This document shows, piece by piece, positions 51,494 to 59,832 of a stretch of 64,000 nt of DNA (the stretch's first letter is position 1; each line of letters begins with the position of its first letter). A program made the translations under genes and the position numbers. The stretch spans positions 33,819 through 97,818 of the forward strand of contig QFZU02000076.1 in assembly GCA_003260025.2 (NCBI GenBank), in the 5' to 3' direction. Below the pieces are notes generated by a model. That model did no database searches and was not told where the DNA came from. It saw only the letters and a list, made by a program, of their open reading frames with translations. This stretch comes from Microbispora triticiradicis (GTDB lineage Bacteria > Actinomycetota > Actinomycetes > Streptosporangiales > Streptosporangiaceae).

Positions 51494-52516
51494 TCATTTG
51501 GAGCCGGCGGCCGCGCACCGTCGCTCTGCCAGGCGTTTCGCGAGTTCCTGCCAGGCCTGCCCGCTCGCCTCCGCGAGTTCCGCGACGAATTCGACGCAGT
51601 GGTCTGGCAGGTCGCCGATGAGGCGTTCCCGCGTCCGCGCGTCCATCTCGGCCACCGCCAGAACGCTCAGCAGCAGCCGGCCGGACTCGTTGAACCGCAG
51701 CGACGGGTCGGAGCGGAGCGCGCGCAGCATCGCGCCCGTCCGGTCCGGCCCGGCGGGCCGCGGAGTGGCGCCCCGAGCGCGTCGTGGATCGGGGTTCTGC
51801 TTGGGCGACGCGGCTCGCTGCTCCGCGGCCCGCTGTTCCGGGATCAGCGCCGTGGCCTGCTCGTTCAGTTGCATCCGGACGGCCCGTACGGTGCCCGGGG
51901 ACACCCCGGCCGCCGCGCTCACGGTGCGCAGCGAGGAGGTGGGATCGCGCAGCAGGATCTCCCTGGCGCGCTCGCGTCCGGAGGCCGCGCTGACCGGGCG
52001 CACCCGGCCGTCCCGGCCGATCCTGACCTCGGCCACCGGCGCTCCGCACTGGCCGCGCAGCGCGCCGACGGTCTTGGGCGAGAGCCCCACGACCTCGGCC
52101 ACCGCCCGATTCGACCATCCCGGGTGCTCGCTGAGGATGCGCAGCACGGCCGATTTCCGGTCGGCCAGCGAGAGCGGCAGCCCGTGCCGCACGTTCAGCC
52201 GCACCGCCAGCACGAAGGCGCCGGCGTCGTCGCCGTCGAAGTAGCGGGCTCGGATCGCCCGCTCTCCGCGCAACTGCGCGGCGCGCACCCGGTGCATCCC
52301 GTCGATCACCCGGTTCGTGCCCCGCTGCACGACGATCGGCGGCAACTCGGCCTCCGGCTCCAGCTCCGCGAGAGCCAGCGCGTGATCGGCGTCCTCTCCC
52401 GCGGATCGGGGTGAGCCCCTCAGGACGAGCTCGGCGATCGAGATCCACTCGACGTCGGAGCCGATGTCCGTCTCCCGCTCGCAATTGATCGCATCCCCGC
52501 TTACCACGTGACTCAC
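51494..52516 (-). CDS. StrR-family (ParB-like N-terminus plus HTH) pathway activator
   Basis: A 340-residue regulator of the StrR/NovG/KasT family. The ParB-like domain has ELPPIVVQRGTNRVIDGMHR and VRLNVRHGLPLSLADRKSA. HTH segments are SNRAVAEVVGLSPKTVGALR and RTVSAAAGVSPGTVRAVR, with VRIGRDGRVRPV between them, all as in StrR. Such proteins activate antibiotic genes by binding GTTCGACTG-N11-CAGTCGAAC-like sites; two elements of this geometry are at 28594 and 52668. The gene lies 54 bases downstream of ARE-like operator C and heads the minus operon, so it is probably controlled by an ArpA-like receptor. Confidence 0.9.
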   Translation of the reverse strand: MSHVVSGDAINCERETDIGSDVEWISIAELVLRGSPRSAGEDADHALALAELEPEAELPPIVVQRGTNRVIDGMHRVRAAQLRGERAIRARYFDGDDAGAFVLAVRLNVRHGLPLSLADRKSAVLRILSEHPGWSNRAVAEVVGLSPKTVGALRGQCGAPVAEVRIGRDGRVRPVSAASGRERAREILLRDPTSSLRTVSAAAGVSPGTVRAVRMQLNEQATALIPEQRAAEQRAASPKQNPDPRRARGATPRPAGPDRTGAMLRALRSDPSLRFNESGRLLLSVLAVAEMDARTRERLIGDLPDHCVEFVAELAEASGQAWQELAKRLAERRCAAAGSK

Positions 52517-52569
52517 CCCTCGTCATCAGCGGGCCTGGCGTGTCCTTGAGAGCACTCTGTCGCAAAATC

Positions 52570-52587
52570 ATACCTTACACAAGGTAT
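52570..52587. promoter_or_regulatory. ARE-like operator C
   Basis: ATACCTT and AAGGTAT are perfect 7-bp arms around ACAC, with the shared ATACC-N8-GGTAT core. It is 54 bases upstream of the StrR-like gene and probably covers its promoter. Confidence 0.78.
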
Positions 52588-52640
52588 TTTTTTATAAATG
52601 GCCTTTCACCTGCAGTTACACGCAAAGGCCGCTCTTGATC

Positions 52641-52658
52641 ATACCTTTGCTACGGTAT
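52641..52658. promoter_or_regulatory. ARE-like operator D
   Basis: ATACC-TTTGCTAC-GGTAT, the same core as sites A-C. It lies on the carboxylic-acid-reductase side of the divergent region, 9 bases before StrR-type element 2. Confidence 0.72.
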
Positions 52659-52667
52659 GTTTCTGAC

Positions 52668-52698
52668 TGTGCAAGCGAGGATCGTCCCCGGTTGCACA
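52668..52698. promoter_or_regulatory. StrR-type operator 2
   Basis: TGTGCAA (52668-52674) and TTGCACA (52692-52698) are perfect arms. Expressed as 9-11-9 it is GTGCAAGCG-N11-CGGTTGCAC, the geometry of StrR/NovG sites. It is closely similar to 28594-28624. It lies 66 bases before the carboxylic acid reductase start. Confidence 0.65.
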
Positions 52699-52764
52699 AG
52701 GCCGTCAGGAGCTACGCCGGCCGCCCGCACGTACAAGAGGTCCCGGTCGTCTGAAGGGGTAACC

Positions 52765-55700
52765 ATGGGGAACGACCTGCGAGCTGACACCACCCGCGCC
52801 CGACTCGAGGCGAACCGGAACCGGCGCGTCGAGATGCTGCGGGCCGAGCCGGAGCTCGCGGACCGGATGCCGCTGCGCGAAGTCTTCGAGAGCGCCGCGG
52901 AGCCCGGACTGCGGCTTGCCGAGATCGTCAAGCGCACCTTGACGGGATACGGCGACCGGCCCGCGCTCGCCGAACGCGCCAAGCAGTTCGTCTCCGTGGC
53001 CGGACGCACCGAGCTGCGGCGACTGCCCAGGTTCGACACCGTCTCCTACGGCGAGCTGTGGTCCCGGCTGAGCGCCGTCGCCGCCGACTGGTACCACCAC
53101 GGCGAGCACCCGCTGCGCGCCGGGGACTTCGTCGCGATCCTGGGCTTCGCCGGCGTCGACTACACCACCGTGGACCTGGCGTGCGGTCAGGTCGGCGCGG
53201 TCGCCGTGCCGCTGCACAACACCGCCACGGTCGCCCACATCCGCCACCTGGTCGGCGAGGCCGCTCCGCGCGTCTTCGCCACGAGCGCGGAGCGGCTGGG
53301 CACCGTGCTCGAAGCGCTGGCCGGGGAGACGTCCGTCGTCCGGCTGATCGTGTTCGACCACTGTCCTCAGCTCGCCGAGCACCGGGAGAGCGTGGCGGAC
53401 GCGCGCCGGCTGCTGGCCGAGACCGCCTCGCCGATTTCGCTGGAGCTGCTGTCGCGCGTCATCGAGCGCGGGAGTGCGTTGCCGCCCGCGCCGGACCTGC
53501 CGCCGGTCGACGACGCGGGAGAAGTGCTGTCCTCACTGATCTACACCTCGGGCAGCACGGGCACTCCGAAGGGCGTCATCTTCCCGGAGTCGACCGTCTC
53601 TCTGATGTGGCGGCCGCCCGAGCAGCGTCACCCGATGATCACAGCCAACTTCCTGCCGCAGAGCCATCTCGTCGCCAGGCGGCTCGTGATCAAGACGCTC
53701 GCACTGGGCGGCACCGCGTATTTCGTGGCCGACAGCAATCTGTCCACGCTGCTGGAGGATCTCGCGCTGATCCGGCCGACGGAGTTCGCGATGGTGCCAC
53801 GCGTCTGCGAACTGCTCCACCAGAGCTATCTGAGCCTGCTGGATCAGTGGAACGCCGAGGAGCTGCGGCGGCATTTCCGGGACGTGGTTCTCGGCGGCCG
53901 TGTCATCCACACCCCCTGCGGCTCCGCCCCGCTCGCGCCGGAGCTGGCCGCTTTCGTCGAGTCCTGCCTGGACGTCCCGTTCTTCGACAGCTACGGCACC
54001 ACCGAGACCGGGCTCGTCATGCTGGACCACCGCGTGCAGCGGGCGTTCGTGCTCGACTACAAGCTCGTCGACGTGCCCGAACTCGGCTACTACACCACCG
54101 ACACGCCGTATCCGCGGGGCGAACTGCTGGTCAGGACCAAGCTGATCACCCCCGGCTACTACCGGCGCCCGGACGTCACCGCGGAGGCCTTCGACGACGA
54201 CGGCTACTACCGCACCGGCGACATCATGGCCGAGGTCGAGCCCGACCGGCTGTACTACCTCGACCGGCGCAAGAACGTGCTCAAGCTGTCCCAGGGCGAG
54301 TTCGTGGCGCTGGCGAAGCTGGAGGCGGTCTATGTCGCCAGTCCGCTGCTGCAGCAGATCTTCCTGTACGGCAACAGCTCCCGCCCGTACCTGCTCGCCG
54401 TGGTGGTGCCGACCGCCGAGGCGCTCGACCAGGCGTCCGACGAGGCGGCGCTTAAGGCGGCGATCCACGAGTCGCTGCAGCACATCGCGAAGCGTGCCGA
54501 CCTCAAGCCGTACGAGATCCCGCGCGATCTGCTCGTCGAGACGGTGCCGTTCAGCCAGGAGAACGGACTGCTGTCCGACTCGACCAAGCAACTGCGTCCG
54601 CGGTTGAAGGAGCACTACGGCGAACGGCTGGAGCGGCGGTACGCCGAGCTGGCCGAGGAGCAGATCGACGGCCTGCGCGGTTTGCGGCACGACGAGAACC
54701 GCCCGGTCGTGGAGACGGTCGGCCGCGCCGTGCGGGCGCTGCTCGGAGCGTCCGCCGGCGAGCCGGGTCCGCGGACGCGCTTCACCGACATGGGTGGAGA
54801 CTCGCTGACCGCGCTGTCGCTCTCGAACCTGCTCAAGGAGATCTTCGGCACCGAGGTCCCGGTCGGGACGCTGCTCGGCCCGGCCAACAGCCTGGGCGAG
54901 ATCGCCGGCCAGATCGAGCGGCTACGTGATCCGTCGGCGCAGCGGGCCACGTTCGCCGGTGTGCACGGCGACCAGGCCACCGCGGCGCGGGCCGGGGACC
55001 TCGTGCTCGCCAGGTTCATCGACGAGGCGACGCTGACCGCGGCCACGGCCCTTCCCCAGCCGACCGGCGCTCCCACCACGGTGCTGCTCACCGGAGCCAA
55101 CGGCTATCTCGGCCGTTTCCTGTGCCTGGAGCTGCTGCAGTCGCTGGCCCGCAACGGCGGCACACTGATCTGTCTCGTGCGCGGCGCCGACGACGCGGCC
55201 GCTCGCGCGCGGCTGGAGGACTCGCTGGACAGCGGGGACGTCGAGCTCAAGCGGCGGTTCGCCGAGCTGGCCGGCGACGGCGCGTTGCAGGTGCTGGCCG
55301 GCGACGTCGGCGCGCCGAACCTGGGTCTGTCCGAGCGGACCTGGCAGCGCCTGGCGGCGACGGTGGACGCCGTCGTGCACGCGGCCGCGCTGGTGAACCA
55401 CGTGCTGCCGTACCGGCAGCTGTTCGGCCCCAACGTCGCCGGCACGGCCGAGGTCGTCCGGCTGGCCGTCACCACCCGGCTGAAGCCGGTCGGCTTCCTG
55501 TCCTCCGTGGCCGTAGCGTCGCACGGAACCGGCATGGACGAGGGCGCCGACATCCGCGTGGCCAGTCCCGTGCGGCCGATCGACGAGAGCCACGCCAACG
55601 GCTACGCCACCAGCAAGTGGGCGGGCGAGGTGCTGCTCCGCGAGGCGCACGACCTGTGCGGGCTGCCGGTGACCGTGTTCCGTTCGGGCATGATCCTGGC

Positions 55701-56226
55701 GCACGGCCGTCACACCGGGCAGCTGAACGTGCCGGACGCGTTCACCCGTCTGGTGCTGAGCCTGATCGCCACCGGAATCGCGCCCGGGTCGTTCTATCGC
55801 GGCGGTGACGCGAGCCGGGCCCACTACGACGGCCTGCCCGGGGACTTCGTCGCCGCCTGTGTGGCCGCCCTGGGAACCGGCGCGGCCGGATATCGCACGT
55901 TCAACGTGGTCAACCCGCACGACGACGGAATCTCACTGGACACCGTCGTCGACTGGCTGGCCGATTCCGGGATCGCGATCCGCCGCGTCGGGGACTACCA
56001 GGAGTGGCGCGAGCGGTTCGAGGCCGCGCTGCGAGAGCTGCCGGACAAGCAGCGGCAGCACTCGCTCCTCCCGCTGATGCGCGCCTGGCGGGAGCCCGCG
56101 ACGCCCCTGGCCGGGTCGGCGTTTCCCGCCGAACGGTTCCAGGAAGCCGTGGGGGACATTCCGCACCTGTCCCGGGCGCTGATCGAGAAGTACGTGTCGG
56201 ATCTACGGCACCTGAGCCTCCTCTAG
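52765..56226 (+). CDS. car: Carboxylic acid reductase (CAR), A-T-R three-domain
   Basis: A 1153-residue carboxylic acid reductase, close to the usual 1170. The adenylation domain has YTSGSTGTPKGVIF near residue 260, DSYGTTETG and YRTGDIMAE. The carrier domain has MGGDSLTALSLSNLL, with the phosphopantetheine Ser at about 680. The reductase domain starts near 772 with LLTGANGYLGRFLCLELL and has YATSKWAGEVLL. It reduces an acid to its aldehyde with ATP and NADPH. ATG 52765 follows AAGGGG. The likely substrate is an aryl acid such as 3-amino-4-hydroxybenzoate made by the divergent operon. Its last codon overlaps the convergent HAD gene by 4 bases. A phosphopantetheinyl transferase must come from elsewhere. 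Confidence 0.93.
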   Translation: MGNDLRADTTRARLEANRNRRVEMLRAEPELADRMPLREVFESAAEPGLRLAEIVKRTLTGYGDRPALAERAKQFVSVAGRTELRRLPRFDTVSYGELWSRLSAVAADWYHHGEHPLRAGDFVAILGFAGVDYTTVDLACGQVGAVAVPLHNTATVAHIRHLVGEAAPRVFATSAERLGTVLEALAGETSVVRLIVFDHCPQLAEHRESVADARRLLAETASPISLELLSRVIERGSALPPAPDLPPVDDAGEVLSSLIYTSGSTGTPKGVIFPESTVSLMWRPPEQRHPMITANFLPQSHLVARRLVIKTLALGGTAYFVADSNLSTLLEDLALIRPTEFAMVPRVCELLHQSYLSLLDQWNAEELRRHFRDVVLGGRVIHTPCGSAPLAPELAAFVESCLDVPFFDSYGTTETGLVMLDHRVQRAFVLDYKLVDVPELGYYTTDTPYPRGELLVRTKLITPGYYRRPDVTAEAFDDDGYYRTGDIMAEVEPDRLYYLDRRKNVLKLSQGEFVALAKLEAVYVASPLLQQIFLYGNSSRPYLLAVVVPTAEALDQASDEAALKAAIHESLQHIAKRADLKPYEIPRDLLVETVPFSQENGLLSDSTKQLRPRLKEHYGERLERRYAELAEEQIDGLRGLRHDENRPVVETVGRAVRALLGASAGEPGPRTRFTDMGGDSLTALSLSNLLKEIFGTEVPVGTLLGPANSLGEIAGQIERLRDPSAQRATFAGVHGDQATAARAGDLVLARFIDEATLTAATALPQPTGAPTTVLLTGANGYLGRFLCLELLQSLARNGGTLICLVRGADDAAARARLEDSLDSGDVELKRRFAELAGDGALQVLAGDVGAPNLGLSERTWQRLAATVDAVVHAAALVNHVLPYRQLFGPNVAGTAEVVRLAVTTRLKPVGFLSSVAVASHGTGMDEGADIRVASPVRPIDESHANGYATSKWAGEVLLREAHDLCGLPVTVFRSGMILAHGRHTGQLNVPDAFTRLVLSLIATGIAPGSFYRGGDASRAHYDGLPGDFVAACVAALGTGAAGYRTFNVVNPHDDGISLDTVVDWLADSGIAIRRVGDYQEWRERFEAALRELPDKQRQHSLLPLMRAWREPATPLAGSAFPAERFQEAVGDIPHLSRALIEKYVSDLRHLSLL

Positions 56227-56888
56227 GCGGGTAGCACGGGCCAGCCGTGGCGTCTCGCCCACGAGGCCAGCACCGGGTCGTCGCCGACGACCCTCGGACT
56301 GCCGACGAACGTCAGCAGGTCCAGGTCGCTGGAGTGGTCGCCGTACGCGAAGCAGACGGCGGGGCTGACTCCGAGACTCCGGAGCAGCTCCGCGGCGGCC
56401 TCGGACTTGGCGGGGCCGATCATCGATCTGGCCACCTCGCCGGTCAGCAGTCCGTCGCCACCGACGACGAGTTCCGTGCACAGCACCTCGTCGCCACCCA
56501 CATCCGCGGCCAGCGGATCGAGCACCGCCCGGCACGAGCCGGAGACCAGCACGACCAGGTCTCCGGCCGCTCGATGTCCGGCCAGCGCCGCCACGGTGGA
56601 GCCCACGAAGGCGTCAGGCCTCTGACGATGCCGCGCGTACCAGCGACTGCCCGCCTCCGCCAGCGTCGCGCTGGGGACGCCGGCGAAGAGCCGGTAGTAG
56701 GCGCGGTTCGCGGCCGCCCTGCCCTCCCGCTCCGCCACCGCTCCCAGCTCGGCCACGGCGCCGAGGAAGGCCGCGTCATCGCGGCCCAGCCAGTGCCGCA
56801 GGAACTCGACCATGCTCTTCCCGGCCAGCAGCGTCTCGTCCACATCGAAGAAGGCCACCCGAAGGGGGGGAACGCTCAGCCTTTTCAC
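56223..56888 (-). CDS. HAD-superfamily phosphatase (subfamily IB)
   Basis: A 221-residue SerB-like HAD hydrolase: AFFDVDETLLAG (nucleophile Asp and acid), VLVSGSCRAV (motif II), a lysine before motif IV and YGDHSSDLDLL (motif IV). A phosphatase step is needed in butenolide/furan autoregulator biosynthesis after the AfsA-type condensation (compare MmfP of the methylenomycin furans), and an AfsA homologue lies nearby, so this may be that enzyme. It shares a divergent region and ARE-like operator E with the TetR gene at 56954. Confidence 0.82.
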   Translation of the reverse strand: MKRLSVPPLRVAFFDVDETLLAGKSMVEFLRHWLGRDDAAFLGAVAELGAVAEREGRAAANRAYYRLFAGVPSATLAEAGSRWYARHRQRPDAFVGSTVAALAGHRAAGDLVVLVSGSCRAVLDPLAADVGGDEVLCTELVVGGDGLLTGEVARSMIGPAKSEAAAELLRSLGVSPAVCFAYGDHSSDLDLLTFVGSPRVVGDDPVLASWARRHGWPVLPA

Positions 56889-56905
56889 AGCAAGATCCCA
56901 GTAAC

Positions 56906-56923
56906 ATACCTTCGCAAAGGTTT
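56906..56923. promoter_or_regulatory. ARE-like operator E
   Basis: ATACC-TTCGCAAA-GGTTT, one mismatch to the ATACC-N8-GGTAT core. It lies between the divergent HAD and TetR genes, 18 bases from the former and 31 from the latter, so it could repress both. Confidence 0.65.
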
Positions 56924-56953
56924 TTTCCTAGGATTCACCCAAGCGAGGGCAGA

Positions 56954-57541
56954 GTGGCTCAGGAGCGCGCGGTTCAGACTCGGGCACTGGTGCTCGCCGC
57001 GGCGGCGGAGGAGTTCGCCGCGAACGGCTACGACGGCACAAAGCTGCTCAACGTGGTGGAACGCACCAGTATGACGAAAGGTGCGCTGTACGGACATTTC
57101 TCCTCCAAAGAAGAGCTGGCGGCCACCCTGATCGAGGAGGCCGGGAACGAGCTGATCGCACGTGTGGAACGGCGCGCCGAGGGCACGACGGCGCTGCTGG
57201 CACTGCGGGAGACGATGCTCGATCTCACCCGGCACCTGCGCCGGGACGCGCTCGCCAGGTCCGCGTTGCGGCTCGCCGTGGAGGCCCCGCACCTGGACCG
57301 GCACGCTCACGGGCTGGTCGGGCGGATCTCCCTGTCACTGGCCCGCGCCGTGGCCCGGGCGCACGCGGAGAGCCGGGTGATGGGCAGGCATCCCCCCGAC
57401 ACCGTCGCCCGGCTCCTGATGTCGCTGTTCTTCGAGATCCCGCACCCCGCACCCCGTGACGACGCGGATGCCGCGCGCCGGTTCGACGACCTGTGGAAGG
57501 CCGTGTCCGGACCTCGGGATGGTGGTTCGGACACGGTCTAG
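56954..57541 (+). CDS. TetR-family regulator, gamma-butyrolactone-receptor-like (1)
   Basis: A 195-residue ArpA/ScbR-like protein: AQERAVQTRALVLAAAAEEF, then GYDGTKLLNVVERTSMTKGALYGHFSSKEEL, the receptor-type HTH. The ligand domain is less typical than that of the second TetR, so this could be a pseudo-receptor. GTG 56954 has GAGGG upstream. ARE-like operator E directly precedes it, suggesting autoregulation. It ends at 57541, immediately adjacent to the convergent flavoprotein gene with no intergenic base. Confidence 0.85.
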   Translation: MAQERAVQTRALVLAAAAEEFAANGYDGTKLLNVVERTSMTKGALYGHFSSKEELAATLIEEAGNELIARVERRAEGTTALLALRETMLDLTRHLRRDALARSALRLAVEAPHLDRHAHGLVGRISLSLARAVARAHAESRVMGRHPPDTVARLLMSLFFEIPHPAPRDDADAARRFDDLWKAVSGPRDGGSDTV

Positions 57542-58648
57542 TCAGCCGAGGCCGAGGAAGGCCTTCGCGTACGCGTCCGCCGCCGGGGCGAACCGCAGCG
57601 CGCCGTGACCGGCGCCGGTGTGGACGTCCCGCCACCGCCGTTGCACCGGATCGTCCTCGGCCAGCCCGTGGCCGCCGCACGCGGCGAACAGCCGGTCGAC
57701 GGCGCTGACGCAGAGCTCCGCGGCGGCCGCCGCGTCGCACCGGTTCTGCGCGACGGTCCGCGCGTCCACCATGCCCCGGTCGGCGCGGTCGGCGGCCTCC
57801 CGGAGCAGCAGGCGGGCGGCGGACGCCTCCGGCGAGGACCGGGCGAGCGCCTGCCGGGCGTCCGGATCCGGCGACAGACGCGCGGCCCGCGTGGAAACAC
57901 AGTCCGCCACCGCGCCCAGGGCGGCTCCGACCAGGGGGGCGGCGAACATCACCGCCGCGACCAGTGTGTAGGGCACGTTGTGGCACCGTGCCTGCCGGGC
58001 GCTCCGGGTGCCGAGCAGTTCCGGCAGCGCGACCGTGCGGTGCTCGGGGACGAACGTGTCGCACAGAACCACCGTGTTGGTCCCCGTCCCCCGCATGCCG
58101 GCGGCCTGCCAGGTGTCCTCGACCACGAAGTCCCCGGACGGGACGGCGAAGATCCGCACCGTCTCCCCGTCGCCGTCCGGCACCGTGCTGGCGAGCAGCA
58201 CCCAGTCGGCGAAGTCCACCCCGCTGGCCCGGCCCCACTCGCCCCGAAGCAGCCAGCCACCCGGCACGGGCGTGGCCCGGCCCGACGGCGGCATGACGGA
58301 CGCGGAGATCAGGGTGTCCGGGCCCGAGCCCCAGATCTCCTCCCGCGCCTGCTCGGGCAGGTAGGCGGCGATCCGTCCGTGCGCGGCGAACAGAGTCGCG
58401 CACCACGCGGTCGAGGGGCAGCTCTCGCCCACGGTGATCGCCGCCTCCACCAGCGGCGCGAAGCCTCCGGCCGCCCCACCCCACCGGCTGGGGACGAAGT
58501 GCCGGGGGAATCCCGCCTCCACCAGCGCGGCCACCGACTCCCGCCGAAGCCGGCGCGAACCGTCCACCTCGGCGGCGTACCGGGCCGCGCGGTCCACGAG
58601 TTCGGTCACGTCCAGACGGTGGTCCGGAGACACCGAGGTCAGCGTCAT
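57542..58648 (-). CDS. Acyl-CoA-dehydrogenase-fold flavoprotein (HsaA-like monooxygenase or dehydrogenase)
   Basis: A 368-residue protein of the acyl-CoA dehydrogenase superfamily. CPSTAWCATLFAAHGRIAAY, LLRGEWGRASGVDFADWVLL and DTWQAAGMRGTGTNTVVL resemble the group D flavin monooxygenases (HsaA/HpaB type) more than true acyl-CoA dehydrogenases. A clear catalytic Glu for dehydrogenation is not evident to me. It overlaps the AfsA-like gene by 4 bases (its ATG at 58648 lies on the AfsA stop), so it is likely part of autoregulator synthesis, perhaps like MmfH; ring hydroxylation of the main product is the alternative. Confidence 0.78.
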   Translation of the reverse strand: MTLTSVSPDHRLDVTELVDRAARYAAEVDGSRRLRRESVAALVEAGFPRHFVPSRWGGAAGGFAPLVEAAITVGESCPSTAWCATLFAAHGRIAAYLPEQAREEIWGSGPDTLISASVMPPSGRATPVPGGWLLRGEWGRASGVDFADWVLLASTVPDGDGETVRIFAVPSGDFVVEDTWQAAGMRGTGTNTVVLCDTFVPEHRTVALPELLGTRSARQARCHNVPYTLVAAVMFAAPLVGAALGAVADCVSTRAARLSPDPDARQALARSSPEASAARLLLREAADRADRGMVDARTVAQNRCDAAAAAELCVSAVDRLFAACGGHGLAEDDPVQRRWRDVHTGAGHGALRFAPAADAYAKAFLGLG

Positions 58649-59694
58649 CGGCGGTCCTGTCCGCTGCTCGTGTCAGGGCCCAGCCTGAGCTCGACCGTGC
58701 CGGCGGCGACCTCGTCGCCGTCCTGCTCGGCGACGACGCGGACCACCATCCGGTCCGCGTCGCCACAGCCGGGCCGCGGCCTGGCGGTGATCCGGACCGG
58801 GGTGTCGAGTTCGCAGAAACTCGCGAACTCGCTCCGCAGACCGGTGACCGTGGCCCGGTGACCGGCCGGCGGGTGGGTCACGGCGAGCGCGGCCTGCCGG
58901 AACGCCTCCAGCACCACCATGCCCGGCACGTGGTCCACATGGTGGTCGACCATCTCGGTGTTGCTGTCGTCGAGCCGCAGCAGCCAGCCGTCGGCGTTCC
59001 CGTCGTCGGCCAGCAGCACGTCCTCCTTGCGCTGGCGCCCGACCTCGCCGGGCGAGAGCGGGCAACCGATGAAGGGCACGGACTCGTGCAGTGGGGGCGC
59101 CGCCTTCCTGCCGCGGATCGCCTGGTACACGCGCGGATCCACCGCCTGCGAAAGAAGGCTGCCGTGCCCGCAGACCACCCCGGCCACGCTGACCTCGACC
59201 TCCAGGCGCATGCACAGCCGGCGGCAGGTCCACTTGGCGGTGGGAGCGCAGGTGACCCGCAGGTTGACCGGGAGCCACGGCGTACGGGAGGGAGGCGTGG
59301 TGCCGTCGATTTCGAGCGTGACCGCGCCGAGGATGAACTTGTGCGTCTCGGGCACCCCGTAGAAGCGGTGCTGAATGTAGTAGCCGGCCTGCCGGAGTGC
59401 TTCTGTCGGCAGAATCGGGTCGGTCCAGCCGGAGTCGTCCTGCTGGTAGAGGCAGTGGTCGCGCGGCAGCATGGCCGCGATGATGAAACTGTCCGGCGTC
59501 TGCCGGACTCCGTCGGTGAGCAGCACGCGCTCGGCCGCGGACTTGTGGACCAGTTCGCGGGACACGAAACGCGGGCCGGGTAAGTGCGCGTCACCGGCGG
59601 GCTCTGGCATTGCGTCCCAGCCCCAGGTGAACGGGGACGACGACTGCCAGGTAGTCGGCATGGTGACGTCTTCTGCCGATAGTTGAGCACTCAT
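58645..59694 (-). CDS. AfsA-family autoregulator synthase
   Basis: A 349-residue AfsA/ScbA/MmfL homologue with two hot-dog repeats. ELVHKSAAERVLLTD in the first repeat and MVDHHVDHVPGMVVLEAFRQAAL in the second are diagnostic in their core residues. The enzyme condenses a beta-ketoacyl thioester with dihydroxyacetone phosphate to start gamma-butyrolactone, butenolide or furan signals. GGAAGGGA lies 6 bases before ATG 59694. ARE-like operator F lies between it and the divergent receptor gene. Confidence 0.92.
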   Translation of the reverse strand: MSAQLSAEDVTMPTTWQSSSPFTWGWDAMPEPAGDAHLPGPRFVSRELVHKSAAERVLLTDGVRQTPDSFIIAAMLPRDHCLYQQDDSGWTDPILPTEALRQAGYYIQHRFYGVPETHKFILGAVTLEIDGTTPPSRTPWLPVNLRVTCAPTAKWTCRRLCMRLEVEVSVAGVVCGHGSLLSQAVDPRVYQAIRGRKAAPPLHESVPFIGCPLSPGEVGRQRKEDVLLADDGNADGWLLRLDDSNTEMVDHHVDHVPGMVVLEAFRQAALAVTHPPAGHRATVTGLRSEFASFCELDTPVRITARPRPGCGDADRMVVRVVAEQDGDEVAAGTVELRLGPDTSSGQDRR

Positions 59695-59761
59695 CTCTGA
59701 TCCCTTCCGATCTGGACCTTGCGCGATCGCGTGCGATGGTGTCCTAGGTCACACACGGAGC

Positions 59762-59789
59762 AAAATATACGTCCGTGAAGGTATATTTT
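59762..59789. promoter_or_regulatory. ARE-like operator F
   Basis: AAAATATAC and GTATATTTT are perfect 9-bp arms around 10 bases. Read with the common core it is ATACG-N8-GGTAT (one mismatch). It lies between the divergent AfsA-like and receptor genes. Confidence 0.75.
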
Positions 59790-59832
59790 GGAATGGCTCG
59801 GAGGATCGAGGCGCGAGTTGACGAGGTGATCA

